A stretch of 64,000 bases of DNA, taken from contig NZ_CYSB01000041.1 in the NCBI RefSeq assembly GCF_001458255.1, positions 124,001 to 188,000 of the forward strand, given 5' to 3'. Below, one piece after another: positions 18,988 through 28,019 of this stretch. Every line of letters starts with the position of its first letter. Within the stretch, counting starts at the first letter, position 1. The notes under the pieces are model-generated. The model saw only the letters and a program-made list of their open reading frames with translations, was not told the DNA's origin and did no database searches. This stretch comes from Thalassovita autumnalis. Its GTDB lineage: Bacteria > Pseudomonadota > Alphaproteobacteria > Rhodobacterales > Rhodobacteraceae. The position numbers and the translations under genes are program-made.

Positions 18988-20493
18988 TTATTTCAGGCGC
19001 ATGCCGTTGGCCATCACGTGGCCTTCGGCGTTCACCTCAATGGTGGATTTCAGGCTGTCTTCGCCTTCACCCGGCACGGTGAACATGCCCATCATCATGC
19101 GTGCGCCCATCACGTCCTCTTCCGAGGCAAGACCCATCGCAACCGCTTTGTCCATCAGCGCGTTGCCACCGGTCAGCGACAGCTCAACCGAACCTTCGGG
19201 GCGCGGCATACCGTCAAAGCTGACCTTGTCTGTGTTGTCGAAGGTAAAGGCGCCGGCGCCGGTCAGTTCTGCACCAACCATGCTGACGTGGATGTCGTTG
19301 ATCGAGACCGAGTGCAGTTCACCCGGCTCATCCATCATCATCGCTTCGGGCGCAAACAGATCGGCCAAGATCTTCACGGTGCCGGTCACGTCGAAGCTGA
19401 CGGTGGCCGGGTCGCGCGGCAGTTGGGCGGTCGGATCAAAGACCGACCACAGCATGTCAGGCACAGCAAAATCAGCCAGCGTCACCGCCAGTTTGAAGTC
19501 CTGCTCTTCATCAGCCATGGCCAGCGGGACGCTGATTTCCATGCTGGCTTCACCCAGTTCATAAGACACCGGGAACGGCAGATCCGGCACCTGCATGCTA
19601 ACGGCCGCATCAAAGGCCTGCTGGTTCAGCGCGAACCCTTCGGCGTCAAAGGCCAAGCCAAATTCACCGCTGGCCGCCTGCTGGGTGCCGGATACACGCT
19701 CACCATCTGCGTTAATGTCAAAAGCGATATCTGCCCCGTTGTGGGCCAGGCCAAAGTCCATTGCCAGACCCTGCGCCATGGCTTTGCCGAAGTCTTCCGG
19801 GTCCATCGCCATTGGGAAGGCCGTCAGGCTGTCAAAGGTCACATTGCTCAGCGTGGCGTTGATGATCGCGCCTTCTTCGCTGCCCGTCGGGTCCTTGACG
19901 TCTACGTTAAGGATCAGCTGATCAGCGCTGAACTCCTGATCCGAGCTCATCAGATCAGTGCCGGAAATCAGCGAGTTGCCATTGGCATTCACCATGGTCA
20001 CGCTGATATCGCCCAGATTAATGGTCTGGCCTTCCGCCATGATCTCACCAACCGACATCTCAACCGAAGCCGCGGAATAAGCGTAGTTAATCGCATCAGG
20101 CTCACCCGAGGCAACCATGCTCAGACCGGTGGTGTTGTAGTTGATGTTGACCTGACCCTCTTCGCCGTCACCGGAGAATTTGGCCACAATCGGGTAGATC
20201 GCCGGCATTTCCAGCGCCACGGTGCCGTCGCCTTTGTCCACAAAGGTGAAGCCGGGCATCGACACTTCGACGGTCGCATCTTCTTCCGGAATGGCAATGT
20301 TCATCACCAGATCTGAGATCTCCAGATCATTGCCCATCTGGGTCTCGGTCGCGCTGACCTCATAACCGAACGGCTCCATCTGCGACAGCCAGCTTTGCCA
20401 GACCTCCTGAGGGGTTACATCGGCGTGGGCGACGGGGGCGCCCAGCATCAAAGCGGCAATCACCGGCGAGCAAAAAGTGAGTGGTTGTTTCAT
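18988..20493 (-). CDS. DUF2125 family exported protein
   Basis: A 501-residue exported protein of unknown function belonging to the DUF2125 family. The signal peptide ends GAPVAHA, so the mature protein should be periplasmic or tethered to the outer membrane. It is acidic, rich in short beta-strand-like segments such as LEISDLVMNIAIPEEDATVEVSMPGF (seen at roughly residues 60-90), and resembles large lipid-transfer or AsmA-like beta-structures only loosely. The ATG at 20493 is preferred over 20613 because the signal peptide begins there. The ribosome-binding site is weak (AAAGG). It has a terminator of its own and is probably monocistronic. Confidence 0.82.
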   Translation of the reverse strand: MKQPLTFCSPVIAALMLGAPVAHADVTPQEVWQSWLSQMEPFGYEVSATETQMGNDLEISDLVMNIAIPEEDATVEVSMPGFTFVDKGDGTVALEMPAIYPIVAKFSGDGEEGQVNINYNTTGLSMVASGEPDAINYAYSAASVEMSVGEIMAEGQTINLGDISVTMVNANGNSLISGTDLMSSDQEFSADQLILNVDVKDPTGSEEGAIINATLSNVTFDSLTAFPMAMDPEDFGKAMAQGLAMDFGLAHNGADIAFDINADGERVSGTQQAASGEFGLAFDAEGFALNQQAFDAAVSMQVPDLPFPVSYELGEASMEISVPLAMADEEQDFKLAVTLADFAVPDMLWSVFDPTAQLPRDPATVSFDVTGTVKILADLFAPEAMMMDEPGELHSVSINDIHVSMVGAELTGAGAFTFDNTDKVSFDGMPRPEGSVELSLTGGNALMDKAVAMGLASEEDVMGARMMMGMFTVPGEGEDSLKSTIEVNAEGHVMANGMRLK

Positions 20494-20624
20494 GAAATCG
20501 GCCTTTCTCTGTAAATAATTAATTGCCAATAGCTTCTGCCTTAAAGTGAGTCTGGTCAAGGTCTGGGACTCTGGACCATCGGCCCTGACCAGTTTACCAC
20601 TTGGGGTCAACAAGGGAGTTAATG

Positions 20625-21371
20625 ATGGCTGAATTCAAGAACAAGACCGTTTTGATCACGGGCGCCTCTCGCGGCATTGGCGAGGCGGCTTCCCGCCTAT
20701 ATGCCGAAGCGGGTGCCAATGTGGTCATGATGGCCCGCAGCGGCGACCGGATTGCCGCCATCGCCGAGGAGATCGGCGCCATGGCGCTGACCGGTGATGT
20801 GGCCAGCTACGCTGACATGCAGGGCGCAATTGCCCAGACCGTCGCAAGATTCGGCAGCCTCGACATCCTGATCAACAACGCTGGCGTTATTGAACCCATC
20901 GGACCGCTGGCAGATGTCACCCCCGAAGGCTGGGGCGCGGTGATCGATATCAACGCCAAAGGGGTGTTCAACGGCATGCACGCGGCCCTGCCCGTGATGG
21001 CCCAAGCCGGTGGCGGCACTATCATCACCATCTCTTCAGGCGCGGCGCATAACGCCCTGGAAGGCTGGAGCGCCTACTGCACCTCCAAGGCGGGGGCGGC
21101 GATGCTGACCCGCTGCGCCGATCTGGAATACCGCGGCAAAGGCATCCGTATCATGGGCCTGTCGCCGGGCACCGTGGCCACCCAGATGCAGAAAGACATC
21201 AAAGCCAGCGGCATCAACGCCGTCTCGCAGCTGAATTGGGAAGATCACATTCCCGCCGATTGGCCCGCACGCTGCCTGATGTGGATGTGCGGTCCGGCTG
21301 GCGATGATCTGCTGGGTCAGGAAGTCAGCCTGCGCGACGAAGATGTGCGCAAGGCGGTTGGCCTCGTATGA
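20625..21371 (+). CDS. Short-chain dehydrogenase/reductase
   Basis: A 248-residue classical SDR oxidoreductase. TGASRGIG at residues 12-19 binds NAD(P); NNAG follows in the middle; the catalytic set is the Ser of the TISSG strand with Tyr151 and Lys155 in YCTSK. The substrate is unknown. The start is taken as the second of two adjacent ATGs because it is better spaced from the AAGGGAG site. The stop overlaps the start of the enoyl-CoA hydratase gene, which suggests both act on the same hydroxyacyl-type metabolite. Confidence 0.9.
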   Translation: MAEFKNKTVLITGASRGIGEAASRLYAEAGANVVMMARSGDRIAAIAEEIGAMALTGDVASYADMQGAIAQTVARFGSLDILINNAGVIEPIGPLADVTPEGWGAVIDINAKGVFNGMHAALPVMAQAGGGTIITISSGAAHNALEGWSAYCTSKAGAAMLTRCADLEYRGKGIRIMGLSPGTVATQMQKDIKASGINAVSQLNWEDHIPADWPARCLMWMCGPAGDDLLGQEVSLRDEDVRKAVGLV

Positions 21372-21991
21372 TTGAGGTCATCGATCAGGACGGCTGCCGG
21401 ATCGTCACCATCAACCGCCCTGACAAGGCAAACTCGCTCACCTCCGCGATGCTGGAACGGCTGTGCGAGATTGCCGAGGGCGCGCATGAGGTGCCGGTGC
21501 TGATTCTGACGGGGGCCGGCAAAGTGTTCTCCGCCGGTGCGGATCTGGATGAGGCCCGGGCGGGCCTTGCCACCTCGCCTCTATGGGAACGACTGTCGGG
21601 CGCAATTGCAGCGCTGCCGGGTCTGACCATCGCGGCGCTCAACGGCACTTTGGCGGGGGGTGCCAACGGCATGGCGCTGGCCTGTGATCTGCGTCTGGCG
21701 GTTCCGACGGCGAAATTTTTCTATCCGGTGATGAAGCTGGGCTACCTGCCCCAGCCGTCTGACCCGGCGCGTATGGCCGCCCTGATTGGTCCGGCCCGCA
21801 CCAAGCTGATCCTGATGGGGGGGCAGAAAATCATGGCTGAAGAGGCCCTGCGATTCGGGCTGATCGACCGGATCATTGACGGTGACGTCGTGGCCGCAGC
21901 ACGCGACATTGCCGAGGATACGCTGAACGCTGACCCCGATGTGGCCCGTGCGATCAAAGCCATGTGCAGTGGCGCGTCCGGCGGGCAGTGA
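21368..21991 (+). CDS. Enoyl-CoA hydratase/isomerase family protein
   Basis: A 207-residue crotonase-fold protein, somewhat shorter than the usual 255-260. It has the oxyanion-hole strands (LTGAGKVFSAGADL and NGTLAGGANGMALACDLRLA, in part) typical of the family. One of the two catalytic glutamates of classical enoyl-CoA hydratases is not obvious, so it could be an isomerase or other crotonase. It starts at ATG 21368 overlapping the SDR stop (ATGA) and is followed after 3 bp by an unknown gene, forming a three-gene operon. Confidence 0.85.
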   Translation: MIEVIDQDGCRIVTINRPDKANSLTSAMLERLCEIAEGAHEVPVLILTGAGKVFSAGADLDEARAGLATSPLWERLSGAIAALPGLTIAALNGTLAGGANGMALACDLRLAVPTAKFFYPVMKLGYLPQPSDPARMAALIGPARTKLILMGGQKIMAEEALRFGLIDRIIDGDVVAAARDIAEDTLNADPDVARAIKAMCSGASGGQ

Positions 21992-21994
21992 CCT

Positions 21995-22546
21995 GTGGAC
22001 GAGGATTGGCGCAATTGGGAAGAGGACGGGCTAGAGTTTGAAGACGCTCTTGCCGAGGCGATTGAGGCCTGGGATGGCAAATCCAAAGCCGATATTGCCG
22101 AGGTCCATGACACCCTGTCCCAGGCGGACGAAGACTACTTGGATATTCTGGTCGACTATGTGGCTGAGGATGACCTGTCAGACGGGGCAACCTGGCTGTT
22201 GAAACACGCCTTGGAAAAAGGCGCCGCCGTCAGTGACTTGCCCGATCTTTCCAGCGCATTGGAGGCGGCGACACGGTCCACCCGATGGCCGACACAGCTG
22301 CATCTGCTGCAGATCCTGCCCCGTCTGGACCTGGCGGGTGACCTGCGAAAACCCGCGCAGGGTTTGGTGTTCACCACCCTTGCCAGCCCCCGCGCCATGG
22401 TGCGGGCCTGGGCCTATGCGGGGGCGGATCAACTGGCCGTAGCCCATGCCGACCTGCGGATGCGGGTGATGAAAATCCTCGACCGGGCCCGGGAAGAAGA
22501 AACCGCAGCCTCAATCCAGGCCCGGCTGCGGCAGTGCAAATTCTGA
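21995..22546 (+). CDS. Hypothetical acidic helical protein
   Basis: A 183-residue protein I do not recognise. The first 55 residues are strongly acidic (DEDWRNWEEDGLEFEDAL). The rest looks all-helical with repeated leucine-rich segments that resemble HEAT or Armadillo repeats (DLPDLSSALEAAT, QLHLLQILPRLDLAG, GLVFTTLASPRAMVRAWAY). No signal peptide or membrane segment is seen, so it should be cytosolic. It starts at GTG 21995, 3 bp after the crotonase gene, so it is almost certainly co-translated with it. A protein-protein adaptor role is only a guess. Confidence 0.75.
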   Translation: MDEDWRNWEEDGLEFEDALAEAIEAWDGKSKADIAEVHDTLSQADEDYLDILVDYVAEDDLSDGATWLLKHALEKGAAVSDLPDLSSALEAATRSTRWPTQLHLLQILPRLDLAGDLRKPAQGLVFTTLASPRAMVRAWAYAGADQLAVAHADLRMRVMKILDRAREEETAASIQARLRQCKF

Positions 22547-22574
22547 CGCTCCGCACGGGCAGACCGGGGCATTT

Positions 22575-22597
22575 GAGTATTTTGGGCAAGATGAAAC
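22575..22597 (+). repeat. Dispersed convergent-junction element, copy 2
   Basis: 23-bp core starting GAGTATTTT and ending ATGAAAC, on the plus strand, between the 3' ends of the acidic-protein gene and the HNH gene. A GC-rich stretch (GACCGGGGC) precedes it, but no clear hairpin. Confidence 0.65.
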
Positions 22598-22600
22598 GGG

Positions 22601-22912
22601 TCAGCGCCCGCGCCGATTTCCAGTGCTGCGCGAGGTGAAGCCGGGCGGGCGTTTTGCGACCCATCGAAAGAACTTGGCCAAATGCGGGTGGCTGCGCAGC
22701 GCCTCAACCGTGGTGTAGCTGCGGGCAATCTCAGCCTCGCTCAGGGTGGCGTGGATTTCCTTGTGGCAGATGTGGTGCAGCAGCACGGTTGCCCCGCCTT
22801 TGCCGCCCTTTAGTTTGGGCAGCAGATGGTGGCGGCTTTGCGGGACGTCCGGTGGAATCGGGCGCTCACAAAGCGGACAAATCGGGGGATCATCGGACAA
22901 CGGGGAACACAT
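22601..22912 (-). CDS. Small HNH endonuclease domain protein
   Basis: A 103-residue stand-alone HNH protein. A CPLC zinc-knuckle pair near the N-terminus is followed by HHLLPKLKGG and then HHICHKEIHATLS, which supply the His-Asn/His-His metal site of HNH nucleases. The C-terminus is basic. The ATG at 22912 gives a compact domain; a frame opening at 23008 would run into the divergent mscS promoter. It could be a DNA nuclease or a non-nuclease zinc protein. No methyltransferase or phage gene is near, so a restriction or mobile role is not supported. Confidence 0.8.
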   Translation of the reverse strand: MCSPLSDDPPICPLCERPIPPDVPQSRHHLLPKLKGGKGGATVLLHHICHKEIHATLSEAEIARSYTTVEALRSHPHLAKFFRWVAKRPPGFTSRSTGNRRGR

Positions 22913-22994
22913 CAACACTGTTCCCGCTTGTTCTTGAGGCAGAGGCACGGCATGAGGTCTATATATTTCAAACGGCGCCGGGGGCGAGTGGCCA

Positions 22995-24317
22995 ATGAAT
23001 TTTGACATATCCGAACAGCCGCAGATCGTGCAGCAGGCTTATGATCTGTTGGTCCAGCTTTGGGTCCTGGCCGAAGGGTGGTTGCTGTCACCGGCCGCAT
23101 GGTCACAGTTTGCACTGCTGCTGGTGGCCTGGTTCGCGGCGCGGTTTGCCAACAAACGGCTGCAACCCTTCTTGAAAAAATGGCTGAGCCCCGAGACAAG
23201 CACCGGCTACTTGGACAAGGCGCGGCTGTTCCTGCGTCAGTTCCTGCCGCTGCTGCTGCCGCTTCTGGCCTATGTCTTTACCGGGATCGGCGAAAGTGTG
23301 GTGCGGTCGCTGTTTGACAGCGGCGCTGTGATCGCCTTTGGCAAACGGCTGTTCCTGTTCATCGCAGTGCGCGCCATGGTGCGCGATATCATCAAGGACC
23401 CGCTGTTTGGTCTGTTGGGACGCTACGTTCTGCTGCCCATTGCGGCGCTTTATGCGCTGGGGCTTTTGGACTTTGCCACCGCCTGGCTGGACGGGGCTGT
23501 GGTGCCGCTGGGCAACCTCTCCTTCTCGCTGCTGGCGCTATTGCGGTTTGTCATCATTGGCGGGATCATCTTCTGGCTGGGCCGCTGGTCAAATGATCAA
23601 TCCGCCACCCTGATCCACAAACAAGAGGCCATGCGCCCCGCCACCCGCCAACTGGCTGTGAAAGCCGCCGAAATCGGCATTTTCGGCGTCGCCTTCCTGA
23701 TCTTCCTCAACATCATGGGGATCCCGCTGACCTCACTCGCGGTGCTGACCGGTGCCATTGGTGTGGGTCTGGGGTTTGGCCTGCAAAAGATCGCGTCGAA
23801 CTTCATCTCTGGCGTGATCCTGCTCCTGGAAGGGCAGGCTACGGTTGGCGACTATGTGGAGCTCGATGGCGGCGAAGCGGGCACAATTGTCAAAATGACG
23901 GCCCGCGCGGCGATTCTGGAAACCTATGATGGCCGCTGGATCGTGGTGCCAAATGAGGATTTCATCACCACCCGTGTGGTCAACTATTCCGATCAGGGCA
24001 GCGCCAACCGCTATGAAGCGCCGTTTTCGGTCAGCTATAACACGGACATCAACAAAGTGCCCGACATCATCGAGGCCGCCGTGGCCAAGCTGGATTTCGT
24101 GCTGGATGATCCGGATGGCCCCGATTGTGAACTGCGCGGCTTTGGCGACAGTGGCGTTGATTTCGCGGTGGAGTTCTGGGTGAACAGCATTGACGATGGC
24201 CGCAACAAATACACCCCGAAGGTGCTGTTTGCCATCTGGAACGCCCTGAAAGACGCCGGGATTGAGATCCCCTATCCGCATCGCGTGGTGGAAATCAAAG
24301 GCGGGCCGCTGTCGTGA
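22995..24317 (+). CDS. Mechanosensitive ion channel, MscS family
   Basis: A 440-residue MscS-like channel that vents solutes on hypo-osmotic shock. Several N-terminal membrane helices (residues about 30-230) precede the pore helix, where TGAIGVGLGFGLQKIASNF carries the Gly/Ala packing of TM3. The beta domain follows with GDYVELDGGEAGTIVKM, then the C-terminal alpha/beta domain. The extended N-terminus resembles YbdG/YjeP-sized rather than minimal MscS. The next gene overlaps by GTGA, so they share a transcript. Confidence 0.92.
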   Translation: MNFDISEQPQIVQQAYDLLVQLWVLAEGWLLSPAAWSQFALLLVAWFAARFANKRLQPFLKKWLSPETSTGYLDKARLFLRQFLPLLLPLLAYVFTGIGESVVRSLFDSGAVIAFGKRLFLFIAVRAMVRDIIKDPLFGLLGRYVLLPIAALYALGLLDFATAWLDGAVVPLGNLSFSLLALLRFVIIGGIIFWLGRWSNDQSATLIHKQEAMRPATRQLAVKAAEIGIFGVAFLIFLNIMGIPLTSLAVLTGAIGVGLGFGLQKIASNFISGVILLLEGQATVGDYVELDGGEAGTIVKMTARAAILETYDGRWIVVPNEDFITTRVVNYSDQGSANRYEAPFSVSYNTDINKVPDIIEAAVAKLDFVLDDPDGPDCELRGFGDSGVDFAVEFWVNSIDDGRNKYTPKVLFAIWNALKDAGIEIPYPHRVVEIKGGPLS

Positions 24318-25486
24318 GCTTTGCGCTGGTCATCGGGGCCGGCCCGGCCGGGCTGATGGCGGCCGAGGAGCTGGGCCGTGCCGGTCACAAGGTTGTGGTG
24401 GCCGAGGCCAAGCCATCGGTCGCGCGCAAGTTCCTGATGGCGGGGAAATCCGGCCTCAACATCACCAAGGACGAACCGTTTGAGGCATTCCTGGCCCATT
24501 TCGAAGAGGCCGCAGCTTGGCTTCGCCCGATGCTGCAGGCCTTTGGCCCGGAAGAGGTGAAAACCTGGGCTGAGGAGCTGGGCCAGACGGTCTTCACCGG
24601 CTCCTCTGGTCGGGTGTTTCCCAAGGTGATGAAAGCCTCCCCGCTGTTGCGGGCTTGGCTGACCCGACTGGCAGAATACGGGGTGGAGGTTCGCACCCGC
24701 TGGCGCTGGACCGGCTGGGATCAAGCAACCCGCAGCTTTCACTTTGAAACCCCAGAGGGCGCCCAGACCTTGCAGCCCGCCGTGACCGTTCTGGCCTGTG
24801 GTGGCGCCAGCTGGGCGCGGCTGGGCTCTGACGGGGCATGGGCCGACTGGGTGCCGGGCACTCGTCCCTTTCAACCCGCGAACATGGGGTTTGAGGTCAG
24901 CTGGAGCCCGCATATGCAGCCCCACTTTGGCCAGCCACTGAAAAACATCGTGCTGAAAGCAGGCGGTCAAGAGGTGCGCGCCGAATGTGTGCTGTCCGCC
25001 CGCGGAATTGAGGGCGGAGGCATCTATGCCGTATCGCGCCGCTTGCGCGACGGGGCTGGTCTGTACCTGGATCTGGCGCCAGACCTCAGCGAGGCGGCGC
25101 TGCGATCGAAACTGGCGGCTGTGGGCAAGAAACAAAGCGCAAAGAACAGGCTGCGCAAAGGGGCGCGGCTGGATGCCGCCAAACTGGCCCTGGTGATGGA
25201 GGTGGCGCGTCCGCTGCCGGTGGATCTGGCCCCGCTGGTGAAAAACCTGCCCGTGCCGCTCATCGGTCCGCGCCCGATGGACGAAGCGATCTCAACCGCC
25301 GGGGGCATTCCACGGGACGCTCTGGACGACAGGCTAATGTTGCGCGACGTTCCGGGGGTCTTTGCCGCCGGTGAGATGCTGGATTGGGAAGCCCCGACAG
25401 GCGGCTATCTACTGACCGCCTGTCTGGCAACGGGCCACCATGCGGGAATCGCAGCTGCAGCGGCGATGGCAACAGCGCCCTGCTGA
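24314..25486 (+). CDS. TIGR03862-type NAD(P)/FAD flavoprotein
   Basis: A 390-residue flavoprotein of the HI0933-like group. The N-terminal GAGPAGLMAAEELGRAG motif binds FAD; KFLMAGKSGLNIT near residue 40 is the group signature; the C-terminal AGEMLDWEAPTGGYLLT closes the FAD site. The reaction is unknown; members have been proposed to be oxidoreductases or RNA-modifying enzymes. Start is GTG 24314, overlapping the mscS stop. Confidence 0.87.
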   Translation: MSFALVIGAGPAGLMAAEELGRAGHKVVVAEAKPSVARKFLMAGKSGLNITKDEPFEAFLAHFEEAAAWLRPMLQAFGPEEVKTWAEELGQTVFTGSSGRVFPKVMKASPLLRAWLTRLAEYGVEVRTRWRWTGWDQATRSFHFETPEGAQTLQPAVTVLACGGASWARLGSDGAWADWVPGTRPFQPANMGFEVSWSPHMQPHFGQPLKNIVLKAGGQEVRAECVLSARGIEGGGIYAVSRRLRDGAGLYLDLAPDLSEAALRSKLAAVGKKQSAKNRLRKGARLDAAKLALVMEVARPLPVDLAPLVKNLPVPLIGPRPMDEAISTAGGIPRDALDDRLMLRDVPGVFAAGEMLDWEAPTGGYLLTACLATGHHAGIAAAAAMATAPC

Positions 25487-25566
25487 CGTCACTGTTGAAG
25501 AAATGACGGGCCGCGCCAAGGCTTAGCCGCAGAAATGTGCCAGCGTGAGAAGCCCCTAGAACCACA

Positions 25567-25595
25567 AAATCCCAGCGTTTTCGCCGGGGTTTTTG
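25567..25595 (-). terminator. Terminator after tRNA-Lys
   Basis: On the minus strand a 7-pair stem with one G-U (CCCCGGCG / CGCTGGG, loop AAAA) is followed by TTTT, 8 bp beyond the tRNA 3' end. Confidence 0.7.
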
Positions 25596-25602
25596 AGGAA
25601 AG

Positions 25603-25678
25603 TGGTGAGCCGTGAAGGATTCGAACCTTCGACCCACTGATTAAAAGTCAGTTGCTCTACCAACTGAGCTAACGGCCC
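25603..25678 (-). tRNA. tRNA-Lys (anticodon TTT)
   Basis: On the minus strand the 76 nt fold as a full cloverleaf: acceptor GGGCCGT with ACGGCTC, D-arm containing GCTCAGTTGGTAGAGC, anticodon stem ACTGA/TCAGT with loop CTTTTAA, T-arm with GGTTCGAATCC. CCA is encoded. The central TTT reads AAA/AAG lysine codons. It is transcribed toward the convergent flavoprotein gene. Confidence 0.97.
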
Positions 25679-25697
25679 ACTCTCTCGTGTGGGGCGC

Positions 25698-25725
25698 TTC
25701 TAGATAGACTGGCGCGGGGGGTCAA
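25698..25725 (-). promoter_or_regulatory. Possible promoter of tRNA-Lys
   Basis: On the minus strand TTGACC (25720-25725) is followed after 16 bp by TAGAAG (25698-25703), about 20 bp upstream of the tRNA 5' end. The -35 match is good, the -10 match weak. The rest of the gap to dapF (to 25926) is AT-rich with no other feature I can name. Confidence 0.35.
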
Positions 25726-25926
25726 GCGGATTCGGGAATTTTTTGGCAAGAAATTTGAATCTTTTTTCGCGACTGATTTTCGGCCCCTATTCTGCATCGC
25801 GTTTACCCGCCCGGCGGGGCATTTGTAGCGGGGAAACCTGGGTTGCATTTGCCTCATGGGGGCTATGCAGGTCTGTAATCCGCACCATATCTGGATTGAT
25901 TGGGGAATCACGCGTATAGGGACGCG

Positions 25927-26763
25927 ATGGAACAGAACCGCCAAACCGCTTTGCCTTTCATGAAAATGCATGGGCTGGGAAACGACTTTGTGGTCGTGGA
26001 TGCCCGCACGCGTGCCGTGCCGCTGCCTGCGGCATTGGTGATCGCGATTGCAGACCGGCACAAAGGTGTGGGCTACGATCAGCTGGCGGTGATTGAGGCA
26101 AGCGACAACGCCGATGCGCATCTGGTGTTTTACAACGCCGATGGCTCGACCTCGGCGGCCTGTGGCAATGCCACCCGCTGCATTGCGCGTCATCTCATGG
26201 ATGAGACCGGCAAAACCGATCTGCACCTGACCACGGATCGTGGGGACCTTTATGCCCGTGACGCGGGCGATGGGCTGACCTCGGTCAATATGGGCCAGCC
26301 TCAGCTGAGCTGGGATGAGGTGCCGCTGGCACGGGCAATGGACACGTTGGAGCTGCCGATTGACGGTGCCCCAACAGCGACCGGCATGGGCAATCCACAT
26401 TGCACCTTCTTTGTAGAGGACGCCGAGGCGGTGGAACTGGAGGCGCGCGGCGCCACAACAGAACATCACCCGCTTTACCCTGAGCGCACAAATGTGCAGT
26501 TCGCCAGCGTCATCGGCAAGGACCATCTGCGGATGCGGGTCTGGGAACGTGGGGTTGGGGTGACTTTGGCCTCTGGCTCGTCCTCCTGCGCGACAGCCGT
26601 GGCGGCGGCCCGGCGGGGCCTGACAGGGCGCAAGGTGCAGATCGAGCTGGACGGCGGCACCATCTGGATTGACTGGCGCGACGATGGCGTCTGGATGACC
26701 GGTGCCACCATGCATGTCTTTACCGCCGCGCTGACCCCCCAGTTTCTGGAGTCCGCGTCATGA
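25927..26763 (+). CDS. dapF: Diaminopimelate epimerase
   Basis: A 278-residue PLP-independent epimerase converting LL- to meso-diaminopimelate for lysine and peptidoglycan. The two catalytic cysteines are visible: Cys79 in AACGNATR and Cys221 in ASGSSSCATAV. MKMHGLGNDFVVVD near the N-terminus is the family opening. ATG 25927 with an AGGGAC site is preferred to 25900. The stop overlaps mtaB (ATGA), starting a three-gene coupled run. Confidence 0.96.
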   Translation: MEQNRQTALPFMKMHGLGNDFVVVDARTRAVPLPAALVIAIADRHKGVGYDQLAVIEASDNADAHLVFYNADGSTSAACGNATRCIARHLMDETGKTDLHLTTDRGDLYARDAGDGLTSVNMGQPQLSWDEVPLARAMDTLELPIDGAPTATGMGNPHCTFFVEDAEAVELEARGATTEHHPLYPERTNVQFASVIGKDHLRMRVWERGVGVTLASGSSSCATAVAAARRGLTGRKVQIELDGGTIWIDWRDDGVWMTGATMHVFTAALTPQFLESAS

Positions 26764-28019
26764 CGAAACCGCCGGTCTTCGCCACCCTTGGCTGCCGTCT
26801 CAACGCCTATGAGTCTGAGGCGATGAAGGACCTCGCCGCACAGGCGGGCGTCGAAGGGGCCGTTGTGGTGAACACCTGCGCGGTCACGGCTGAAGCTGTG
26901 CGCAAATCCCGCCAGGAAATCCGCAAGCTGCGCAAGGAAAACCCCAACGCGCGGGTGATTGTGACCGGCTGTGCGGCACAGACTGAGCCTGAGACCTTTG
27001 CCAATATGGATGAGGTCGATCTGGTCATCGGCAACACCGAAAAGATGCAGCCAGAAACCTGGCAGAACATGGGGCCGAACTTCATCGGCGAGACCGAGAA
27101 GGTGCAGGTAGATGACATCATGTCGGTCACTGAAACCGCCGGTCACCTGATTGACGGGTTTGGCACCCGGTCGCGCGCCTATGTGCAGGTGCAAAACGGC
27201 TGCGATCATCGCTGCACCTTCTGCATCATCCCCTACGGCCGCGGCAATTCGCGGTCAGTGCCGGCCGGCGTGGTGGTCGATCAGATCAAACGTCTGGTGG
27301 ATAAAGGGTATAACGAGGTGGTGCTGACCGGGGTCGATCTGACCTCCTGGGGTGCCGATCAGCCGATGCAGCCGAAACTGGGCGATCTGGTGATGCGGAT
27401 CCTCAAACTGGTGCCGGATCTGCCGCGCCTGCGGATCAGTTCAATCGATTCGATTGAGGTGGATGAAAATCTGATGCAGGCCATCGCGACCGAACCGCGC
27501 CTGATGCCGCACCTGCACCTATCATTGCAGCACGGGGACGACATGATCCTCAAGCGGATGAAACGCCGCCATCTGCGCGATGACGCCATCCGCTTTGCCG
27601 AAGAGGCCCGCAAACTGCGCCCGGATATGACCTTCGGCGCGGACATCATCGCGGGCTTCCCGACCGAGACCGAGGCACATTTTGAAAACTCGCTGAAGCT
27701 GGTTGAGGAATGTGATCTGACCTGGCTGCATGTCTTCCCCTATTCCAAACGCGAAGGCACCCCGGCGGCCAAGATCCCGACCCAGGTGAACGGCAATATC
27801 ATCAAGGAACGGGCCGCACGTCTTCGCGCGCTTGGTGAACAGCAGGTGCAGCGTCACCTCAAGGCGCAGCTGGGCCAGACCCATCAGGTGCTGATGGAAA
27901 ACCCACATATGGGCCGCACCGCACAGTTCACCGAGGTGCATTTTGAGACGCCTCAGGTGGAGGGTTCCATCGTGCCCGCGACGATCAAAGGTGTTCAGGG
28001 GCATCAGCTGACTGTATGA
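26760..28019 (+). CDS. mtaB: tRNA t6A37 methylthiotransferase MtaB
   Basis: A 419-residue radical-SAM enzyme that converts t6A37 to ms2t6A37 in tRNAs reading ANN codons, including tRNA-Lys. The UPF0004 domain supplies Cys12, Cys40 and Cys71 for one iron-sulfur cluster. The radical-SAM cluster motif CDHRCTFC provides Cys148, Cys152 and Cys155. A C-terminal TRAM-like region follows residue 370. Length and motifs favour MtaB over MiaB or RimO. It overlaps dapF and the GST gene on both sides. A tRNA-Lys(TTT) gene, a known substrate type, lies only about 1 kb upstream. Confidence 0.93.
   Translation: MTKPPVFATLGCRLNAYESEAMKDLAAQAGVEGAVVVNTCAVTAEAVRKSRQEIRKLRKENPNARVIVTGCAAQTEPETFANMDEVDLVIGNTEKMQPETWQNMGPNFIGETEKVQVDDIMSVTETAGHLIDGFGTRSRAYVQVQNGCDHRCTFCIIPYGRGNSRSVPAGVVVDQIKRLVDKGYNEVVLTGVDLTSWGADQPMQPKLGDLVMRILKLVPDLPRLRISSIDSIEVDENLMQAIATEPRLMPHLHLSLQHGDDMILKRMKRRHLRDDAIRFAEEARKLRPDMTFGADIIAGFPTETEAHFENSLKLVEECDLTWLHVFPYSKREGTPAAKIPTQVNGNIIKERAARLRALGEQQVQRHLKAQLGQTHQVLMENPHMGRTAQFTEVHFETPQVEGSIVPATIKGVQGHQLTV

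Noticed and set aside
18841-20316. 491-residue ORF antisense to the DUF2125 gene
   Set aside because: It is a mirror of the GC-rich codon pattern on the other strand, rich in His/Arg/Gln, without a ribosome-binding site or any family motif.
22601-22912. HNH gene as sign of a mobile element or restriction system
   Set aside because: No methyltransferase, integrase, phage or group II intron sequence is next to it; flanks are ordinary chromosomal genes.
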